Below are positions 49,057-57,243 of a stretch of 64,000 nucleotides of DNA, one piece after another; position 1 is the first letter of the stretch, and each line of letters opens with the position of its first letter. The DNA comes from Bacillus sp. FJAT-27225 (GTDB lineage: Bacteria > Bacillota > Bacilli > Bacillales > Cytobacillaceae), in assembly GCF_001685025.1 (NCBI RefSeq), contig NZ_MAYU01000021.1, positions 310,001-374,000 of the forward strand, read 5' to 3'. The notes under the pieces are model-generated. The model was given only the letters and a program-made list of their open reading frames with translations. It did not search any database and was not told the origin of the DNA. The translations under genes and the position numbers were made by a program.

Positions 49057-50316
49057 CTATTCTTCGTTTCTTCTCTTTACATTGGCCATAATAAATCCGC
49101 TTGCCGGCCGTGATGGCATCCGTATGAGACTATAGCTCAGATCCTGTCCATCCGGAACATCGTACTGAAGGTGATTGACGAGAAAATCCACGGCTACTTT
49201 CATGACCTCCACTGTTACACCTTCTCCAGGACAGCGGTGGCCTCGGGCGGGATCTCCTCCACCTTGCGGAATAAAGGAGTATGGATTTCCATCCCACTCA
49301 CGAAAACGCTCGGGATGGAATTCATTCGGAAATTCCCATAGCCGGTAATCATGGTTTGTACCAAAAATATCAAGGAGGACAAGCTGCCCTTCGGTAAAAT
49401 TATAGCCATTCCAGGTAAAATCCTTGCGAGCCCTGGCACCGAGAAACGGCCCAAATGGATAAAAGCGTCTAACCTCCTGAACAAACCACTCCCTGTATTG
49501 ATTTCCTTCTGATTTTAATTTTTCCCTGCACTCCGGGTAATCATGGATTGCAAGAGCACAATAGGAGATAAAGGTAGAAATCGCGACAATCGGCCTCAGG
49601 ATATTTATTAATTCAATTGCCGCCATCTTTGCATCAAGCGGTTCGCCATCAGGATCACGATAGGTTGCCCATTCTTGCAAAGCAGAGCCTTGCCTGGCCT
49701 GAAGCTCTCCTGATCTGGTTTTTTCAATAACTTCTATTATCCATGCCTCGCCCCGCTCCCTGGCCCGGCGGCCTTTCCAGTGCCTAGGACCGACAGCACC
49801 GAACGCATCCACCATGGCATTAAAATCATTGGCCCGCTGCCTCGCCTCATCTTCCTTAAGAGGGACTCCAGCCCATTCACAGGCAATTCGGCAAAGAACT
49901 TCCGCGGATTCATCAAATAGTATAACCTGCTCCATTCCTTCCCATTTTCGCGCAGCTTTCTGAAATTGTTTGTATGCAAGCTGCCCAAGCTCTTTCACGC
50001 CCTCTGGCGACAATAGTGCCATGAATAAGCTTTTTCTGCTTTGATGGACAGCACCATCCTTTGTCTGGATTGCATTTACACCAAACAGAGTCTTCTGAAT
50101 TCGTTTAGGAGCCGCTCCGGTCCGTTGAAAAAACTCATTGTCGTAAAATCGTTTAACCGCCTCTTCACCTGTCATACAGACCGCCTTTTGGCCAAGGATA
50201 CGAGCCTCAAACAGATCGGCTCCGTACTGTTTCGTCCGATTTTGGATAAAAGTATACCCCTCCTGCATCAAGGCAAGGCTGTTGTCGAGACTTTTATCTT
50301 TTGGGACTTCACTCAT
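49057..50316 (-). CDS. Cytochrome P450 CYP152 family (fatty-acid peroxygenase-like)
   Basis: A 419-residue P450, the length of B. subtilis P450-BSbeta. The haem-thiolate loop is RGHRCPGEGVT near residue 365, the ExxR motif is VQEVRRFYP, and the I-helix reads INILRPIVAISTF, with an Arg-Pro in place of the acid/alcohol pair of monooxygenases. That Arg-Pro is the hallmark of CYP152 enzymes, which use hydrogen peroxide to hydroxylate (or decarboxylate) fatty acids without a reductase. ATG 50316 follows AAAGGAG; an upstream ATG adds an unlikely Cys-rich extension. Confidence 0.92.
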   Translation of the reverse strand: MSEVPKDKSLDNSLALMQEGYTFIQNRTKQYGADLFEARILGQKAVCMTGEEAVKRFYDNEFFQRTGAAPKRIQKTLFGVNAIQTKDGAVHQSRKSLFMALLSPEGVKELGQLAYKQFQKAARKWEGMEQVILFDESAEVLCRIACEWAGVPLKEDEARQRANDFNAMVDAFGAVGPRHWKGRRARERGEAWIIEVIEKTRSGELQARQGSALQEWATYRDPDGEPLDAKMAAIELINILRPIVAISTFISYCALAIHDYPECREKLKSEGNQYREWFVQEVRRFYPFGPFLGARARKDFTWNGYNFTEGQLVLLDIFGTNHDYRLWEFPNEFHPERFREWDGNPYSFIPQGGGDPARGHRCPGEGVTVEVMKVAVDFLVNHLQYDVPDGQDLSYSLIRMPSRPASGFIMANVKRRNEE

Positions 50317-50517
50317 TTCGATTCGCTCCTTTGGCAGAAAAAACTTATTTCTGCGTTCATCTCCATGACTACATAATTTCCATGAAGAACCTGGATTAAA
50401 CCGATTACACATCCTGTTTTTCTTTTTGCAAATTATATAGGTGTAAGATGACTTGTTAAAAATGCCGGATAAGGGTATTTGTCATTATTTATAATTGAAA
50501 ACTCCGCTAATGCCTAT

Positions 50518-50545
50518 ACCTTCACCACAAACATGACATAATGTA
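50518..50545 (+). promoter_or_regulatory. Sigma-K-like promoter of the YjcZ gene
   Basis: ACC (50518-50520), 16-nt spacer, CATAATGTA (50537-50545), fitting the AC-N16-CATAnnnTA pattern. The spacing is identical to the site at 13132-13159. Confidence 0.55.
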
Positions 50546-50576
50546 TCCTATCTTCTTCTAAAGGGAGGTGTTGCTC

Positions 50577-50711
50577 ATGTTTGGTTATGGTGGTTATGGT
50601 TACGGCGGATGTGGTTACGGTTATGGCGGTGTCGGGCACGGTGGCGGTTTCGCCTTAATCATTGTTCTTTTCATTCTGTTAATTATTATTGGTGCCACTA
50701 TTTGGTGCTAA
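50577..50711 (+). CDS. YjcZ-family sporulation mini-protein (44 aa)
   Basis: A 44-residue protein with a Gly/Tyr start ([18 protein letters not shown]), then the family helix [20 protein letters not shown] and a terminal Cys. It is closely related to the two genes at 6499 and 6644. AAAGGGAGGT site before the ATG. The sigma-K-like promoter upstream fits late mother-cell expression. Confidence 0.87.
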   Translation: MFGYGGYGYGGCGYGYGGVGHGGGFALIIVLFILLIIIGATIWC

Positions 50712-50803
50712 TCTAGTTCTAAAATCAAGCAGTATAGCCGTTTATCCATCTATGTCCTTAAACCGTACCGAAGGCTTTTTACAACCTCACTTACTTTTAT
50801 CTC

Positions 50804-50835
50804 GCGCTGAGAAATGGCATTCTCAGCGTTTTTTT
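50804..50835 (+). terminator. Terminator downstream of the YjcZ gene
   Basis: CGCTGAGAA / TTCTCAGCG stem with a 6-nt loop followed by TTTTTTT, about 95 nt after the stop codon. The stretch 50836-50940 shows no gene. Confidence 0.82.
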
Positions 50836-50940
50836 ATAACATGGAAAATATGGTCCGCTTTCCGCTCTTTGTCATAGGCGTCTTTCCGTAACATGTTCGC
50901 CAGCTTCACCTGTAAATAAATATTCACACCACGAATTAAA

Positions 50941-50965
50941 AAAAGACAGGGACAACTCCCTGCCT
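50941..50965 (-). terminator. Terminator of the DinB gene
   Basis: CAGGGA / TCCCTG stem with TTTTTTT on the minus strand, about 30 nt after the stop. Confidence 0.75.
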
Positions 50966-50996
50966 TAAAATATGCTGATATCATGCTAGTAATCTA

Positions 50997-51533
50997 TTAC
51001 CACTGCGGAAATCCGCCCGACCCGATATACCTTTCCATGATTATTTTCCGATGATGGAGTTCGTGCCCCGCTATAATTGAAACTAATGCACGCGCAGAAA
51101 CATTTCCCCCATTGGCCACTCCTTCACGCTCCCATATCGAGTCATCAAGCGCTTTAACCAATGTAAGGGTAGATGCCCTGACAGCTAAAAAATTGCCCAG
51201 TAAATCTGGGAAAGGATACTTGTCAAATCCAGCCTGCTTTACGTATTCATTTTCATCGAAACCAGGAAGTTCAACCAGATCAGCGCGGGCTATCACCAGC
51301 AGCCTGTATGCCATGATACGCTCGGTATCAGCAATATGGCCAAGGACCTCCTTGATGCTCCATTTACCTTTTGCATACCGGAACTCTGCCTGTCGCTCGG
51401 ACAGTCCTTTTAGGAGGATCCTTGTCTCCTCCGCCTGCCTTTCAAGAATTTTAACCAAATCTCCATCCGCAATCAATCGGATGTATGGTGCATAATAGGG
51501 GTTATACTCTCTTGGCTCGGGACGACTGATCAT
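50997..51533 (-). CDS. DinB-family putative metal-dependent protein
   Basis: A ~178-residue four-helix-bundle protein. The three His ligands typical of DinB/YfiT-like folds are visible: one in EVLGHIADTERIMAYRL and two in IIAGHELHHRKII. Such proteins include bacillithiol- or mycothiol-dependent transferases and hydrolases; in Bacillus a bacillithiol-linked role is plausible but not shown. The start is ATG 51533 (GGGAG 8 nt upstream); an ATG two codons earlier is possible. Single gene. Confidence 0.85.
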   Translation of the reverse strand: MISRPEPREYNPYYAPYIRLIADGDLVKILERQAEETRILLKGLSERQAEFRYAKGKWSIKEVLGHIADTERIMAYRLLVIARADLVELPGFDENEYVKQAGFDKYPFPDLLGNFLAVRASTLTLVKALDDSIWEREGVANGGNVSARALVSIIAGHELHHRKIIMERYIGSGGFPQW

Positions 51534-51660
51534 CTTCATCCACTCCCTTTAATACGCATAAATTTCCTATTTTCACCTTATCACTTCTTACATAAAAGGA
51601 AAAGGATGCCCGTATGACAAATTTCGGACTCCTCATTCATTGACAAAAGGAAAGAAATAC

Positions 51661-52203
51661 TCACCCAAGTTTCCCATGTTCTGGTTTTGTATCCCCTGGT
51701 CCAAAGTATTGGCAGTAGAGATCTCCATGAATCTTTCCAATAACCGCATCCCCTCGTATTACTCCCGCAGAAACAAGGTCGTTTTTGACTTTCGCAAGGA
51801 AAAGTCTTCTAAAGTAGGCGGAACGATTAGGGTCCAAGTTGGAGATCAATTCCCATATCCATGATTCAAGATTGAGACTGACAGGCTTTTTCTTTATAGA
51901 GGCAGGCACGTTCTCCCCTGCATTTCTGCTCCTTACCCTTGAACGGTCCAAACGCACTGGAAGCTTGCGCCGTTTTTGCTGGCACAAAATTCGATAATAA
52001 TCTGCGAAGGCCTCAGTCATCTGGTCATTTTCACCAATTAACTTTGCATGCAAAAGTTCTTTTTTCATTTTTTCCAGAAAAAGTTCCCTAAAGAATTGTG
52101 TTCGATTGGCCTGTATCCGATCAACCGTTTCCCAAATCCATTCTTCAAGATTAATACTGATAGGCACTTTGTCCAGTGTGCCTTTCTCTTTTTTTATTCG
52201 CAT
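51661..52203 (-). CDS. Tandem ribbon-helix-helix-like protein, probable DNA binder
   Basis: A 180-residue protein with an internal duplication: residues 13-57 (VPISINLEEWIWETVDRIQ, NRTQFFRELFLEKMKKEL) and 106-150 (KPVSLNLESWIWELISNLD, NRSAYFRRLFLAKVKNDL) align without gaps over about 38 positions, offset by 93. Each copy reads as a beta-strand, a helix, an NR-S/T turn and a second helix, the ribbon-helix-helix pattern. A basic linker (KRRKLPVRLDRSRVRSR) joins them. RHH proteins normally dimerise; here two copies are fused. The AAGGGG site precedes the ATG. Family not recognised by name. Confidence 0.65.
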   Translation of the reverse strand: MRIKKEKGTLDKVPISINLEEWIWETVDRIQANRTQFFRELFLEKMKKELLHAKLIGENDQMTEAFADYYRILCQQKRRKLPVRLDRSRVRSRNAGENVPASIKKKPVSLNLESWIWELISNLDPNRSAYFRRLFLAKVKNDLVSAGVIRGDAVIGKIHGDLYCQYFGPGDTKPEHGKLG

Positions 52204-52663
52204 CTTATATACCCCTTAATTTTCGGGCATGTAGAGAAGCTTGCCCGTCCTTGAAGCCATCCCTTCTTTCTATTCAGGAAAGAGTGCTGTTGAATACCCA
52301 TCCTTATTGACGATTGCCCCTTTGTCAAAGTTACAAAATTTAATTCTCTTTACTCTTTTACACGACTATCATACAATGTCACAATTTGAACATTTTTTAA
52401 CCAACCATTATTTACCTATTTTTTATAAAGATAGTAGCTCAAAACTAGAATTGGCAAAATAGAAAAATATTGGCGAAAAGGTAGTAATACTGCCGTTTTT
52501 TCTTATTTTTACCACCAAATTATTACAGTTAAATCCAATAATTGGCTTAAATTTTCAGAATTCTCATATTTGCTCGTAATAAACTTGTAATCTCTCTGTG
52601 ATGACTCTGTTAAATTGATTCCAGTATAGTAGGTTTATCAAATCACCCAGGGGGTATACAACT

Positions 52664-53101
52664 ATGTTGAAGAAATTCATGGCCGTTCTTCTAATGACAA
52701 CGATGCTGACTACTATCCTGCCGACGATGGGCGAAGCTGCCTACTATCATACAAAAGCTATTTCTGTTGCTAAATCCAATATTGGAGTTCCTTATAAATG
52801 GGGCGGTACAAGCACTAGCGGATTTGATTGTTCCGGACTTGTAAAATATTCATTTGGTAAAGCCGGTAAAACTCTTCCTCGTACTACCACTGAAATGTGG
52901 ACTAAAGGTACAAAAGTCAGCAGCCTTCAGCCGGGTGACCTCGTATTCTATAAAACTTCTTCTGTAAGCCGCGTTTCACACGTAGGCATTTACATCGGAA
53001 GCGGCAAGTTCATCCACTCTGCCTCTTCCAAAGGCGTTTCAATCGCATACCTGAGCAACTCTTACTGGAAGCCGCGCTATGTAGGTGCAAAACGAATTTA
53101 A
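52664..53101 (+). CDS. Secreted NlpC/P60 cysteine peptidase
   Basis: A 145-residue protein with a signal peptide (residues 1-25, ending GEAA) and a minimal NlpC/P60 domain: catalytic Cys56 in GFDCSGLVKYSF, His106 in SHVGIYIG and His118 in KFIHSAS. These enzymes cut D-gamma-glutamyl-meso-DAP bonds in peptidoglycan. There is no LysM or SH3 wall-binding module, unlike LytE/LytF/CwlO. CAGGGGGG site before the ATG. The region 52204-52663 upstream is AT-rich and shows no other supported gene. Confidence 0.9.
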   Translation: MLKKFMAVLLMTTMLTTILPTMGEAAYYHTKAISVAKSNIGVPYKWGGTSTSGFDCSGLVKYSFGKAGKTLPRTTTEMWTKGTKVSSLQPGDLVFYKTSSVSRVSHVGIYIGSGKFIHSASSKGVSIAYLSNSYWKPRYVGAKRI

Positions 53102-53113
53102 TAGACCATATAC

Positions 53114-53139
53114 GAGAGGGCTGGACAAGCCCTCTTTTT
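53114..53139 (+). terminator. Terminator of the NlpC/P60 gene
   Basis: AGAGGGCT / AGCCCTCT stem with a 5-nt loop followed by TTTTT. Confidence 0.85.
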
Positions 53140-53209
53140 GTTGGTGAGGCAAGTATCTTAATATATACGTTGAACTTAAAAAATTGCTTTTTAAGCCCTG
53201 TTGTTTGAA

Positions 53210-53577
53210 GTGGAAGGCGCGAAGCTCGTTCGAAAATGCAAAAACCGCATTTTCTCCTGCATGCTTTTTCAGGGAAGCTTATTCAACGTCCTGCGGGAAC
53301 AGCGGGACAGGTGAGACCCCACAGTCGCTCTCTTCGACAAGGAGAAAGAAATGCGAAGGCGACTGCCCAGCTCCGACAAGCGCTGCAGGGCCTGAAGCGG
53401 AAGTCGTTCTTTGACTTCAGCTGAAGGACCGAAGCGACCTCGAGGAGCTAGGAGCCGCAGCTAGACAGGCTCAACGTACGCCCCTAAGGTCCGCGAAGCG
53501 CCTCGTGACAGGCAAAGAACGCCTGTCCCTGTGATGAAAATTCTAAGAAGCTTCCCTTTGTGGAACGGAAATCAACA
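53210..53577 (+). repeat. Composite dispersed repeat
   Basis: Bounded by GTGGAAGGCGCGAAG and GTGGAACGGAAATCAAC. It contains CCTGCGGGAACAGCGGGACAGGTGAGACCCC, a motif seen repeatedly in Bacillaceae genomes, then the AGCTAGACAG module (53421-53469) and hairpin copy 3 (53494-53560). The open frames inside it are compositionally unlike the genes around and lack ribosome sites. The internal quoted motif spans 53291-53321. Confidence 0.55.
53494..53560 (+). repeat. Hairpin repeat, copy 3
   Basis: GAAGCGCCTCGTGACAGGC ... GCCTGTCCCTGTGATG ... AGAAGCTTCCC. Stem GACAGGC (53508-53514) / GCCTGTC (53522-53528). Unlike the other three copies it does not follow a stop codon; it sits inside the composite repeat. 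Confidence 0.7.
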
Positions 53578-53720
53578 AACCAATTTAGAAAATAATAGGT
53601 TCAATCTATATAGATTATTCTTACCCTGACCAAAGAAAATAGAAAAAGAAGTCTTAATACATTGACTTTACTGTAAATATAAACTATTATCACTTTAGCA
53701 AACTAAAACTCAATACGTTT

Positions 53721-53876
53721 TCTTCTTATCAAGAGAGGCGGAGGGAAAGGCCCGATGATGTCTCGGCAACAGGTCCAATGAGGATACTGTGCCAAGTCCT
53801 GCAAACTTATGGTTTGGAAGATGAGAAGAGAGTGCGAAATACGGCTCTCTTCTTTTGCGAAGAGAGTTTTTGTTTT
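53721..53876 (+). promoter_or_regulatory. SAM-I (S-box) riboswitch with terminator
   Basis: S-box aptamer 53721-53829: TCTTCTTATC pairs with GATGAGAAGA (P1), with the conserved AAGAGAGGCGGAGGGA, GGCCCGATGATG, CGGCAAC and GTGCCAAGTCC segments. AGAAGAGAG (53824-53832) can pair with CTCTCTTCT (53845-53853) as antiterminator, or CTCTCTTC can pair with GAAGAGAG (53859-53866) plus TTTTT as terminator. With SAM bound, P1 holds the antiterminator strand and transcription stops. It thus turns on the next two genes when methionine/SAM runs low. Confidence 0.95.
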
Positions 53877-53939
53877 GGATTTAAACCCACTAATTTGGTT
53901 GGTTTAATAGACATAGTATCGACAAGGAGATGGACAGCA

Positions 53940-54998
53940 ATGAAATATGGATTTTGGTTACCTATATTTGGGGGTTGGCTTCGAAATGTTGACAACGAAA
54001 ATATGCCCGCAACCTTTGATTACGCAAAACGGGTTGTTCAATCAGCCGAAAAATGGGGCTATTCAACAACTCTAGTTGCAGAACTTTATTTGAATGATAT
54101 TAAAGGGCCTGAACAGGATTCCCTCGAAGCCTGGACGACAGCTGCAGCTTTGGCAGCCGTGACAGAGAAAATTGAAATTATGACCGCTGTCCGGCCTGGG
54201 TTCCATAATCCTGCCGTAACCGCGAAAATGGCAGCCAACATCGACCAGCTTAGTAACGGCCGGTTCACCTTAAATGTTGTTTCCGCGTGGTGGGAAGAAG
54301 AAGCACGCCAATACGGCGGCGTTTTTACCGAACATGATGAGAGATATGAGAGGACAACTGAATTTATCGATGTGCTGAAGGGCCTCTGGAGTGAGGATAG
54401 CTTCACTTATGAAGGAAGATTCTATCAGCATAAGGATACAAAGCTATTCCCCAAACCGGTGCAGCGGCCAAATCCTGTCCTTTATGCAGGCGGAGAAAGC
54501 CCGAAAGGAAAGCAGACAATTGTTGAAAAATGCGATGCCTATGTCATGCATGGCGGAACAGTCGAAGAAATCTCCACCAAGATTGCCGATATGAAATCCC
54601 GGCGTTCAGCTGCAGGAAAAGAAGAGCTTTCCGAATTTGGAATGGCTGCATATGTAATCTGCCGGGATACGGAAGAAGAAGCATTTGCCGAGTTGGCCAG
54701 AATCACGGATGTGAAGGAATCGGACGCCTATGCCGGGTTTAAGGACTTTACAAGCAAATCACAGCTTGAACAACAAATCCAGCTACAGGATTATTCCGTC
54801 TCAAACCGCGGCTTGCGCCCAAATCTTGTCGGAACCCCCGACCAGATAGCAGATCGTATTTTACAATATGAAGAAGCTGGCCTTGGATTGCTCTTACTTC
54901 AGTTCTCCCCCCAGCTTGAGGAAATGGAACGGTTCGCAAATCAGGTAATGCCGCTCGTTGAGGAAAAACGCAAACTAGTTGCTGGAGGTGCTATCTAA
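53940..54998 (+). CDS. LLM-class flavin monooxygenase, dimethylsulfone/alkanesulfonate monooxygenase-like
   Basis: A 352-residue TIM-barrel luciferase-like protein. KYGFWLPIFGGWLRNVDNENM, TTLVAELYLNDIKGP, LEAWTTAAALAAVTEKIEIM and NVVSAWWEEEARQYGG are very close to the pattern of SfnG/SsuD-type enzymes, which use FMNH2 and oxygen to split C-S bonds and release sulfite or sulfinate. ATG 53940 is preceded by AAGGAGA; upstream in-frame extension would run into the riboswitch and was rejected. SAM-riboswitch control agrees with a sulfur-salvage role. No flavin reductase gene is adjacent. Confidence 0.87.
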   Translation: MKYGFWLPIFGGWLRNVDNENMPATFDYAKRVVQSAEKWGYSTTLVAELYLNDIKGPEQDSLEAWTTAAALAAVTEKIEIMTAVRPGFHNPAVTAKMAANIDQLSNGRFTLNVVSAWWEEEARQYGGVFTEHDERYERTTEFIDVLKGLWSEDSFTYEGRFYQHKDTKLFPKPVQRPNPVLYAGGESPKGKQTIVEKCDAYVMHGGTVEEISTKIADMKSRRSAAGKEELSEFGMAAYVICRDTEEEAFAELARITDVKESDAYAGFKDFTSKSQLEQQIQLQDYSVSNRGLRPNLVGTPDQIADRILQYEEAGLGLLLLQFSPQLEEMERFANQVMPLVEEKRKLVAGGAI

Positions 54999-55951
54999 TG
55001 AGCAAAATCTATGTTATCCACGAAAACGAAGAATGGACAGTCCATTTAAGAAGGCGCCTGGAGGAGCTTGGTCTTCCATTTGAAGAATGGCACCTTGACG
55101 AAGGGACAGTCGATCTATCATCTGAGCCGCCAGAAGGTATATTTTACAGCCGGATGAGTGCATCTTCCCATACCCGTGACCACCGATTCGCAGCTGAACT
55201 GACCGGACAGGTCCTTGCCTGGCTTGAAGCCCATGGGCGGACTGTTTTTAACGGCAGCCGCGCCCTTGAGCTGGAAGTAAGCAAGGTAAAACAGTATTTG
55301 GAGCTTGAAAAACATGGCGTACGTACTCCTAAAACAATCGCCGCAGTCGGCAAGGCTCAAATTTTAAAAGCGGCCGAAGCCTTTAACAGCAAGCCATTCA
55401 TCACGAAGCATAACCGAGCTGGTAAAGGATTGGGGGTACAGCTTTTCCAAAGTGTTGAAGCACTCCGCCACTATGTGGATAGCTCAGCCTTCGAGGAGCC
55501 AGTTGATGGAATCACGCTTATCCAGGAATACATTCAGTCTCCTGAAAGCTATATCACACGTTGTGAGTTTGTTGGCGGCAAATTTATCTATGCGGTTCGT
55601 GTAGACACTTCGGAAGGCTTCCAGCTTTGCCCTGCGGATGCCTGCCAAATTGGCGATCTGTTCTGTCCTGTCGGAGAACAGATAGAGGAAAAGCCCAAGT
55701 TTCAAATTGTCGACGGGTTTTATGAGCCGATTTTGGAGAAATATGAAAAGGTTCTCGCAGCGAATAATATTACGGTTGCCGGAATCGAATTCATCCGCAA
55801 TTCCGACGGAGAAATCTATACGTACGACATCAATACAAACACCAATTACAATTCTGATGCCGAAGCCCGGGCCGGAAAGTACGGCATGCTGGAGCTAGCG
55901 TATTTCCTCGGGAAGCAATTAGATAAAAAGACTCCTGTCAGCGTTTCTTAA
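54998..55951 (+). CDS. ATP-grasp ligase, RimK-like
   Basis: A 317-residue ATP-grasp protein: KVKQYLELEKHGVRTPKT (linker), KPFITKHNRAGKGLGVQLF (ATP-binding Lys and Gly-rich loop), EYIQSPESYITRCEFVGGKFIYAV, and the metal-binding end VAGIEFIRNSDGEIYTYDINTNTNYN. RimK-type enzymes join an amino acid to a carboxylate; the substrate here is unknown. Its ATG shares a base with the stop of the monooxygenase gene (TAATG), so the two proteins are co-translated and both under the SAM riboswitch. It may act in sulfur-compound activation or conjugation. Confidence 0.82.
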   Translation: MSKIYVIHENEEWTVHLRRRLEELGLPFEEWHLDEGTVDLSSEPPEGIFYSRMSASSHTRDHRFAAELTGQVLAWLEAHGRTVFNGSRALELEVSKVKQYLELEKHGVRTPKTIAAVGKAQILKAAEAFNSKPFITKHNRAGKGLGVQLFQSVEALRHYVDSSAFEEPVDGITLIQEYIQSPESYITRCEFVGGKFIYAVRVDTSEGFQLCPADACQIGDLFCPVGEQIEEKPKFQIVDGFYEPILEKYEKVLAANNITVAGIEFIRNSDGEIYTYDINTNTNYNSDAEARAGKYGMLELAYFLGKQLDKKTPVSVS

Positions 55952-55973
55952 GATGAAGCCTCACGTTAAAGAG

Positions 55974-56005
55974 GTCCGTCCCTATTGGGGCGGATTTCTT
56001 TTTTC
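55974..56005 (+). terminator. Terminator of the SAM-controlled operon
   Basis: GTCCGTCCC / GGGGCGGAT stem (G-T pairs) with a 4-nt loop followed by TTCTTTTTT. Confidence 0.75.
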
Positions 56006-56057
56006 ATTGAACTGGTCAAAAAAGTCGGCTCGAACTACTTTCACTATACCTTAGCGA

Positions 56058-56090
56058 AAAAAGCAACTGCCTTTTGGCAATTGCTTTTTT
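56058..56090 (-). terminator. Terminator of the rib operon (bidirectional)
   Basis: AAAAAAGCAACTGCC / GGCAATTGCTTTTTT stem (one mismatch) just after ribH, with T-runs on both strands. Confidence 0.85.
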
Positions 56091-56103
56091 CATATAAAAA
56101 ATA

Positions 56104-56574
56104 TTATTCCTCAATATTACGGATTAGGTTTGCCATTTCAATCGCTGTTGAAGCAGCTTCCCATCCCTTATTCCCTGCTTTTGTGCCTGCGCGTTCAATG
56201 GCTTGCTCAATCGAATCAACTGTAAGAACGCCAAAGCTAATTGGGACTCCAGTCGCAAGTGCAGTGCTGGCAACACCTTTCGCCAATTCATTGCAGACAA
56301 AATCAAAATGAGGTGTGGCTCCGCGAATGACAGCGCCAACCGTAATAACCGCGTCATATTTGTTTGACTTTGCCATCCTTTGGGCAATCAATGGAATTTC
56401 AAAAGCACCGGGAACCCACGCCACATCAATATTAGCCTCATCGACACCGTGGCGCTTAAGCGCATCTTGTGCACCGCTTAAAAGCTTATCTGTAATAAAG
56501 TCGTTAAATCGGCCCGCAACAATCCCGATTTTTAATCCTGTTCCTACTAAATTTCCTTCAAACAATCGATTCAT
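56104..56574 (-). CDS. ribH: 6,7-dimethyl-8-ribityllumazine synthase
   Basis: A 156-residue enzyme, the standard length. [16 protein letters not shown] at the start, [31 protein letters not shown] and [24 protein letters not shown] are the lumazine-synthase motifs; His in TPHFDFV is the catalytic base. It condenses 3,4-dihydroxybutanone phosphate with the ribityl-pyrimidine, the step before riboflavin synthase, and forms an icosahedral shell in Bacillus. ATG 56574 has GTGGAGG upstream. Last gene of the FMN-riboswitch operon. Confidence 0.96.
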   Translation of the reverse strand: MNRLFEGNLVGTGLKIGIVAGRFNDFITDKLLSGAQDALKRHGVDEANIDVAWVPGAFEIPLIAQRMAKSNKYDAVITVGAVIRGATPHFDFVCNELAKGVASTALATGVPISFGVLTVDSIEQAIERAGTKAGNKGWEAASTAIEMANLIRNIEE

Positions 56575-56591
56575 TTTTATTTCCTCCACTT

Positions 56592-57230
56592 TCATTTATT
56601 CGTTTTGGTCTGTAATTTGGTTTGGCTGCTCTTTTCCTTTATAAACGCAACCAAATCCTTGATTGTTATGATTTTTAAATCAAACCGTTCAGCTACTTTA
56701 GACAGCTGCGGCATTCTGGCCATTGTCCCATCTTCGTTCATAATTTCGCAAATGACCCCTGCAGGCTTTGCCCCGCAAAGTTTTGCAAGGTCGACAGCTG
56801 CCTCGGTATGGCCGGTCCGTTTTAACACACCGCCATCTCGAGCAATCAAAGGGAAAATATGGCCTGGCCTCTTGAAATCGTCCGGCTTGGCATTTGGATC
56901 AAGCATACTGATGACAGTAGCCGAACGTTCATATGCGGATATACCTGTAGTCGAAAATTTATGGTCAATGCTAATTGTAAAAGCAGTTCCATGCGGATCG
57001 GTATTATTTTCTACCATGGGATGCAAATTAAGTTTCCTTGCCAGCTCCTTTTCAATTGGTACACAAATAAGGCCGCGGCCATGGGTTGCCATAAAATTAA
57101 TAACCTCGGGGGTTGCCTTTTCGGCGAGCGAAATAAAATCCCCTTCGTTTTCCCTGTCCTCATCATCACAAACAATGATAGGCTTTCCAGCTTTCAAATC
57201 CTTTAATGCTTCTTCTATTGTATTGAACAA
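56592..57230 (-). CDS. ribB: 3,4-dihydroxy-2-butanone-4-phosphate synthase (stand-alone)
   Basis: A ~212-residue enzyme: [14 protein letters not shown] (metal-binding acidic loop), [22 protein letters not shown] and [28 protein letters not shown]. It converts ribulose 5-phosphate to the four-carbon riboflavin precursor. In B. subtilis this domain is fused to GTP cyclohydrolase II (RibBA, ~400 residues); here it ends after the RibB domain with a Lys/Gln/Thr tail. The TTG at 57230 is the likely start (AAGGAGGT 7 nt upstream, family start MFxTIEEAL); a GTG at 57239 lies within that site. Confidence 0.94.
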   Translation of the reverse strand: MFNTIEEALKDLKAGKPIIVCDDEDRENEGDFISLAEKATPEVINFMATHGRGLICVPIEKELARKLNLHPMVENNTDPHGTAFTISIDHKFSTTGISAYERSATVISMLDPNAKPDDFKRPGHIFPLIARDGGVLKRTGHTEAAVDLAKLCGAKPAGVICEIMNEDGTMARMPQLSKVAERFDLKIITIKDLVAFIKEKSSQTKLQTKTNK

Positions 57231-57243
57231 TGTTGCCACCTCC

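Noticed and set aside
52241-52462. 73-codon plus-strand open frame upstream of the NlpC/P60 gene
   Set aside because: No ribosome site, AT-rich with no recognisable motif, and it spans the probable leader of the tandem RHH gene on the other strand.
53184-53424. Two overlapping open frames in the G/C-rich block
   Set aside because: They lie inside the composite dispersed repeat, have no ribosome sites and give unnatural compositions.
53778-53939. 54-codon N-terminal extension of the monooxygenase
   Set aside because: It lies inside the SAM riboswitch aptamer and terminator; the ATG at 53940 has a strong ribosome site and matches the family start.
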